Source: Membranipora membranacea (taxonomy: Eukaryota; Bryozoa; Gymnolaemata; Cheilostomatida; Membraniporidae). Taken from it: a DNA stretch of 64,000 nt. The stretch lies in the NCBI GenBank assembly GCA_914767715.1, contig OU612069.1, positions 15,187,387 through 15,251,386 of the forward strand. The letters are read 5' to 3'. Made by a program: the position numbers and the translations under genes. Numbering within the stretch: the stretch's first letter is position 1; every line of letters starts with the position of its first letter. This document shows positions 58,753 to 64,000 of the stretch, in pieces. Under the pieces are notes generated by a model. It was not told the DNA's origin. It did no database searches and was given only the letters and a program-made list of their open reading frames with translations.

Positions 58753-61700
58753 GTAACATTCATAGACTTAATATACTACCTAGAGAGGCCAATTGCATTC
58801 AATATTGTCCGACTTAAATAGCACGACATGACGCAATTAGTTTGTGCTGTGAGCCATAGTTTACTATATTATACCATTCAGTGGAATAATGTGAAAAATC
58901 AAGGGATGCTGGGCACGATATCAGCCCCTGTTCAGCCCCTTATTATTCAAACACAAAGAAAATTGGTGAGTGTATGTAAAAGACCTTTCCGCACGAGCTG
59001 GTATTCATAATTTGTCTAACCAGAACTTTTTATGATAAGAAGAAATCATAAGCCAATAAACATTGAATACAGCCATTTCCCTCAGCACTTCCATCACTAC
59101 TATAAAAATGTAAAGAATACCTATAACACAAGATCACAAATATGTTGTTGGATGAGCCAGATCTAAGCACCAGCACCACCACAATCTTCATTTTTTTCCT
59201 TTAAACTCTTCGTAGTTGTGACTAAACACGACCAGTTTGCACAAATTGGTTTACTTATTTTAATGTCGCTTCGCAAGGAAGAATGGATCTGTGCTGTTAA
59301 ATGAGTATGCAAACTACTGAGAGCTGTTGTTCCTGAGTACGTATGTTGAAGCTAGAGTATGTAACAACGACTTAAAATTATCATACTTCAGTACTGTAGT
59401 CAAAATCTAATAACCTTTACCGTGGCCAAACTTAATTTTGCCTTTGCCAGTAAGGTTCTTTGAGTTTATAAATGTGATATCGGCGTCAACAGTGAATGTC
59501 TATTGCCTCCCCGACCGTTACACAGAAACAGCAGCATGAAAAAAAAAGTTATTACTGAGATGTCTAAAACACTTTTTAACAAAATTGTGTCCGACGAAGA
59601 CCATCCTCTTTTTAGTTGTGTTGTTTTCAGCTGTGCAAAGGTATCCTCTCGTCTAAATACCATCTATCGCCCACCAAAGTGCAGGACACGAAAGCTTTTT
59701 CCATACTACATGTCAGCTCACAACAGAATTTGAAATGTTCATTTTCATTTTCAATCTTTTCACCTGATGATACAATGATTGTTATAATAAGCCAAACCTA
59801 ACCAGAACATGTCATGATCTGTGAAAATGGAACTACATGTAATGATGAAACTCCAGAGGAAAAAGGATGGAAGCAGTGACTCCAATAATTTCCAAAACTG
59901 GAAAATGAAATACCGTGGCTAAACTTATTTTTGCCGGTGCCGGTAAGGTTCTTTGAGTTTTTGAGTTTATCAATATGATATCGGCGTCAACAGCGAATGT
60001 CAATTCGAGTGATATTTGAAAAGTACAATTCCTGTAATGATCATTATTATTATTCTTATTGTTACATTTCCATTATTCTTATTCAATAGTTAATAATTCC
60101 CATACAAAATATTTCAGCTTCGATCTAGGTGGAGCCCTGCAGATATCTCCATACTTCTCAAGATAGTGCAGCGCACTCAACAGTCATTTCTGTATAATTG
60201 ACAATGTCTCCTTACAGAGGGATTTTTTATTCATTGCTAAAGGGATTGTTGCTGCTCATTAATTCAAAAGCTTCTCAGGCTGTCTAAATAAAGGGTTCAG
60301 AAACGTTATTTTGTGGCTCAGACTGGGTTCTATACTAATAGCCTTCATTCATACTAAGCCTCAGCTCATACCATCAAAAATTTATTGCAAGCTGCGGAGG
60401 TTTGTGCCTGTGAGCAGCTGTGATGCATATGAGCACACAACTCTCGGCTGAGTCAAACAAGAATGCTTGTGATCATTGGGCAAGCAATTGTTTTCCAGTC
60501 TTGGAAATTATTAGAATCACTGCTTCCATCCTTTTTCCTCTGTAGTTTCATTATTACAGTAGTTCCATTTTTCTGTAATAACTACTTTTTTTCACACTGC
60601 TGCTTCTGTGAATAGGTCAAGGAAGCAATTGACATTCAATGTTGACGCCGATATCATATTGATAAACTCAAAGAACCTTACCGACATCGGCAAAATTAAG
60701 TTTGGCCACGGTAAAGGCCATTAGATTTTGACTACAGTACTGAATTATAATAATTTAAAGTTATTTTCACATACTCTAGTGTCATCATACGTACTCAGGA
60801 GCAACAGCTATCTGTAGTTTACATACTCAATTTACAGCACAGATCTATTCTTCCTTGTGGAGCCACAATCAAATTTGCAATCAAATTTGAGCTGACTGGT
60901 TGTGTTTAGTCACAACTAGGAATAATTTTGAAGAAAAAATCAATGATGGTGGTGGTGATTAGATCTGGCCCATCCAACAAAATATTTGCGATATTGTGCT
61001 ATAGGTATTCTTTACATTTTTATAGTGGTGATGGAAGTGGTGAGGGTAAATGGTTGTATTTATTTCAATGTTTATTGGCCAATGATTGTATCTTATCATA
61101 AAAAGTTCCGGTTCTGGGGACAAATTATGAATACCATCTTGTGCGGAAAGGTCTTTTACATACACTCACCAATTTTCTATGTGTTTGAATAATAAGGGGC
61201 TGGACAGGGGCTGATATCATGCCCAGCGTCCCTTGATTTTTCACATTGTTTCACTGAATGGTATTTATAGTAAACTATGGCTCACAGCACAAACTATACT
61301 CCATCAAGGGTTAACCAGGGGAAGGCAATTTCTAATTTATTCATGATCTGTACTACTCACCCTTGTAACATTTATTATTTGTCAATCTTGAATAATCTCG
61401 GCATTGAATAAGAGTGATGACAATGATTGATGATCAAAATTAACTAAGCAATGCCAAGATTAAAATTATTTTCCTATGTAGTTGAGAATTTCTGCATTTC
61501 TGAATATCTCCATTGTTGATCATAGTCCCAAAAAAAAGGTTGCAGGTAAAAAGCCAAATGAATTATTTTAGCAAATTGAGAGCAGATAACTCCAAATTTA
61601 TACAGCCCATTGTTTTTTATATGAGTGTGAATCCGTATGAAAAGTATATAAAAGTGGTTCAATAATGTGAGTGGCACTTAGGTGAGTTGGGGGAGTCTAT

Positions 61701-61893
61701 TTTACACACCCATGCAGAAAACTCCATTCAGTCAAATGAATTTAAGCTTTATATATACCACTTTTCCATCCCCCTATCAATCCTTGACCCAGTATAGTTA
61801 CGTCATGTTGTGCTATTTAAGTGGGACTTATTATGATCGGTGAAGCATAGGCATTGTTCTGTCTAGAAAGTATATTAAGTCTATGGTAACATT
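58753..61893. mobile_element. hAT-like foldback element, copy 2, inside C4 signal exon
   Basis: The body is 58,761-61,885 with perfect 8-bp duplications GTAACATT at 58,753-58,760 and 61,886-61,893. The ends begin CATAGACTTAATATACT in inverted orientation. The internal sequence matches copy 1 (28,517-31,099) throughout. It is longer only because a 494-bp MITE sits in its right arm. A frame at 59,503-59,733 corresponds to the small frame in copy 1. No transposase. Confidence 0.9.
61297..61794. mobile_element. 494-bp MITE nested in hAT-like copy 2
   Basis: This segment (61,299-61,792) is absent from the matching position of copy 1. It is bordered by TA on each side, and its ends are imperfect inverted repeats around TCAAGGGTTAACCAGGGG and TCAAGGATTGATAGGGG. 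TA borders fit a Tc1/mariner-type MITE. Confidence 0.7.
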
Positions 61894-61992
61894 ACACATA
61901 AAACAAGACTGACTCTAACGATCAGCATTTTCTTCTTGTTGTGTTACAGGCTGAGTAGTTATATCCAAATGGTGTAAGAGATTGTCTCTCAG

Positions 61993-62000
61993 CTTTTATG
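61993..62000 (-). promoter_or_regulatory. TATA-like box of C4
   Basis: CATAAAAG on the minus strand in the conserved block AAAAGCTGAGAGACAATC, 65-70 bp upstream of the C4 ATG. It corresponds to TATAAAAG in C2 and C3. Confidence 0.55.
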
Positions 62001-62049
62001 GTCTTGTTGTATAAACTATACTATACTATACTACTGAATGACCTTATCA

Positions 62050-63102
62050 GGTTAGCGCAGGTGTCAAATTTAAGTCCTTGAGAAAACTTGCTTAATTAAA
62101 TCTGAAAAGATATTTCAATAATAACACATTTCGATGATCAGTCACTAGTACTGTGAGGAATGTTCTTTTATAGTTTTGTTATTAAGCAAGGGATACAAGT
62201 ATTGTACCGTTAACATTCAAGTTTTAAACACAGGGTTACTTTCCTTCCAATTCATCAAAGACAGCACTTTCAATCTCTGTGCGGTAATCTAAGTTGTCTT
62301 CTGCTGCAAAATACTATGCTCTGTGCCCAGTGAGCCAACCCAATGAAGCAAAAATCACATAATTTTGTCAAATTAACTATACAGTAATAGATAGAGAAAT
62401 AACAAGATGTCAGGACAGAAATAGCTGTGAACTATATGTCCGGTTAGCTTGTTATTACTGCATCTCTCCAGGGCCACTGATCATTGTTACCAAATATTGA
62501 GAGAAATATCAGTGGCTGATCAACACAACCTTGTGTTTTGTTTTACTTTGTCTACACATTTGCATACATTATTACGAAACCATTTTAACCATGCATCAAA
62601 GCGATCACATCTCTGTCATAGTTATTTTGATCATCTTGTTTGTAAGTTGTATTTAGGTTAACTTATTCTTCTTTTGCTTTATTTATTTCTCAAACTGTGA
62701 GTCCCTGTTTTCTTGTGAATAGATTCTGATTTAATGTTCCATCAAATATTTTTGTTGGTCACTTATAAATTGATGGTATGCAAGAAGAGCTATTCTTAAA
62801 ACTTTGTGAAGTAACATGTAATAGAAGTAAGCTATTAATATGTAGTTTTATTACAATTCAATCTAGAAGTGAAAAGTTATACTATTTGAATTTCATAAAA
62901 CTGTTAATTGTTACAATATCAGTAAGCTTTAATCAAAAACAGAACTTTAAGCAGCTTAAGATAAAATATAAGTATATACATTCAATTCTTAGTAACTCAT
63001 TGGCTTCTCAATAAGTGCTCTCACATTTGCTACACCTCTCCTCATTGACGAGTCGAAGTTGTTGCCTCATGTTCCGAGCCCTCAATCACCCATCCATCTT
63101 TA
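62050..63102. other. Intergenic part of the C4/C5 duplication
   Basis: The segment from 62,440 matches 56,870 onward. No additional exon supported. Confidence 0.45.
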
Positions 63103-63915
63103 TCATCTCTTATATCCCTTATATCTCTTATAGCCATAATAGGCATTATAGCCATATCGCTTTTTTAAAGAAGCCGCTCTCTTCTAAATAACAGAACAAA
63201 TGAATGTGAAGCTGCTTCACACAAATCAAGATATATACTATTGCATGTATATTAGGCAATTAATTAATTCATTCATTCAATTAATGTAGCTTGAGTACCA
63301 TCATACTGGATGAGGCTACATAAATTATGGGCAGGTATAATTGGGTAACTCATACTAAATTGGCTCTAACAATGACAGATTACAGATATTCATGTCCCAT
63401 CCTTAATAGTAGACTGCACCCATTTGCAGGTACAACATGGATGTGTGCTTCAGCATATCTAGGGAAACTGTTTACAATTTTTGTTTTCTCGTTAATGATT
63501 TTTAAGAAGATAACTTTGTCCCCTTGCAACAGATCCATTTTACCACATCAGTTGTGAAAAAAAGAATTTAAATAGCCTCAATTTTATATAATTACAAATG
63601 AGGAATAATGTCTCACCACAAGGAAAATATAAATACTTCAAATATTAGTTACTCTTACCGCAGGTTCATCCTCATCAGCGCTGCAGTAGACACTCGTACA
63701 AACAGCACATGAGTTGCTTGTTTGATCAGAGCATGGCCCAACACACTCCTCACACCCTGTAGCCATCTCTCCCTCCAGTCCTCTCTCAAATCCTCTGTCA
63801 ATTCCTCTCTTCAGTCCCAGTCCTCTGCCCAGTCCTCTCTCTAGTCCTCTACCATATCCTCTCTCCATCTCATCAATGATATCCCTTGCCAGCGCATGAT
63901 TTCCTTTTAGCTGTG
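63103..63915 (-). CDS. Cys-core precursor C5 (signal exon beyond window)
   Basis: Exons 63,659-63,915 and 63,103-63,183 (minus), GT-AG, phase 0 between them. The first begins in phase 1 after an acceptor at 63,916-63,917, so a signal exon to the right of the window is expected by comparison with C1-C4. Exon 2 encodes ALARDIIDEMERG, a diverged RGLE region (RGYGRGLERGLGRG), and a complete core CEECVGPC, then CAVCTSVYC, with exactly the C1 spacing. Exon 3 encodes KRAASLKKR, YGYNAYYGY, KR, YKGY, KR and stop, so short Tyr/Gly peptides are bounded by basic pairs. No lesions are seen in the part present. By analogy it would be a secreted precursor that is cut at basic pairs. This is inference. Confidence 0.7.
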
Positions 63916-64000
63916 CTGTGAGATGAAACACACAAAGAAAGTCTTTAGTTCCATGAAGTCAAAAAAGGTTTATGTACGTAGATAACACAACAAAATCAAC

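Larger units (their letters stand above)
57422..61928 (-). pseudogene. Cys-core precursor C4, signal exon split by transposon
   Basis: The minus-strand signal exon is split: 61,886-61,928 (starting MLIVRVSLVLCVMLP) and 58,741-58,752, with a hAT-like element between. Counting the 8-bp duplication once gives a 55-nt exon, the same length as in C3, with Cys where C2/C3 have TGA. The core exon (58,080-58,244) starts ALWYGRGLERGLDRGLER, then needs a one-base shift to reach the Cys core (CCEEFHGVC, CAVCMTLYC); its length also fails the phase. In the core the second Cys is Phe and a new Cys lies beside the first. The last exon (57,422-57,490) is intact: KRVALTRGYVPSLKRR, then VWYGGY and stop. Two independent lesions make it non-functional. 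Confidence 0.75.
56200..64000. repeat. Segmental duplication containing C4 and C5
   Basis: About 56,200-58,260 aligns with 62,310-63,930 in the same orientation (anchors GCATCTCTCCA, TTTTTGTTGGTCACTTATAA, AATAATGTCTCACCACAA). The offset of about 5.7-6.1 kb includes the 3.1-kb hAT-like insertion in C4. Confidence 0.75.

Overview
This is eukaryotic, almost certainly animal, DNA. It is AT-rich, has many short GT-AG introns, dense decayed transposons (LINE reverse transcriptases, hAT- and pogo-type DNA elements, foldback MITEs, tRNA-headed SINEs) and extracellular multidomain proteins. The look fits a non-bilaterian marine invertebrate such as a sponge, but the phylum cannot be fixed from the sequence. 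No bacterial-style operons, rRNA or CRISPR are present. Gene models below were built by hand from splice sites, reading phase and comparison of paralogous copies inside the window.

Layout. 0-5 kb holds transposon remnants, including a 5'-truncated LINE with its target-site duplication and a pogo/Tigger transposase fragment. 5-16.5 kb is a tandem segmental duplication of a gene for an unrecognised single-pass membrane protein: unit A (about 4.95-9.5 kb) is intact with four exons, and unit B (about 9.5-16.45 kb) is dead, having lost exon 2 and had exon 4 cut by a 2.5-kb insertion with a SAP-like reading frame and a 20-bp minisatellite. 16.5-31.9 kb is transposon-rich: a SINE, a foldback MITE, hAT transposase pieces, LINE pieces and a three-level nest (LINE, small MITE, hAT-like foldback element).

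31.9-64 kb contains the main discovery: five copies (called C1 to C5 here) of an apparently undescribed secreted-precursor gene family. The shared plan is three exons: a signal-peptide exon; an exon ending in a six-cysteine core (C-x2-C-x3-C-x7-C-x2-C-x4-C), with or without an expandable Arg-Gly-Leu-Glu repeat; and a short, very variable last exon with basic-pair sites followed by Tyr/Gly-rich peptides (C3, C4, C5) or a 14-residue repeat array (C1). Phases agree across copies (1, then 0). C1 and C5 look usable. C2 lost its ATG and took a pogo-type MITE in the last exon. C3 has an in-frame TGA in the signal exon. C4 has a hAT-like element with a perfect 8-bp duplication in the signal exon, plus a frameshift. 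C2/C3 and C4/C5 lie in larger duplicated segments.

Between C2 and C3, on the minus strand, is a nine-exon gene (51,578 to 45,543) for a secreted NHL-repeat beta-propeller protein with a Thr/Pro-rich linker and two repeated ~50-residue modules. It carries a one-base frame lesion in the Thr/Pro array.

The Cys-core genes seem to evolve by segmental duplication, repeat expansion inside exons and transposon hits. The biological role of their products is not known.
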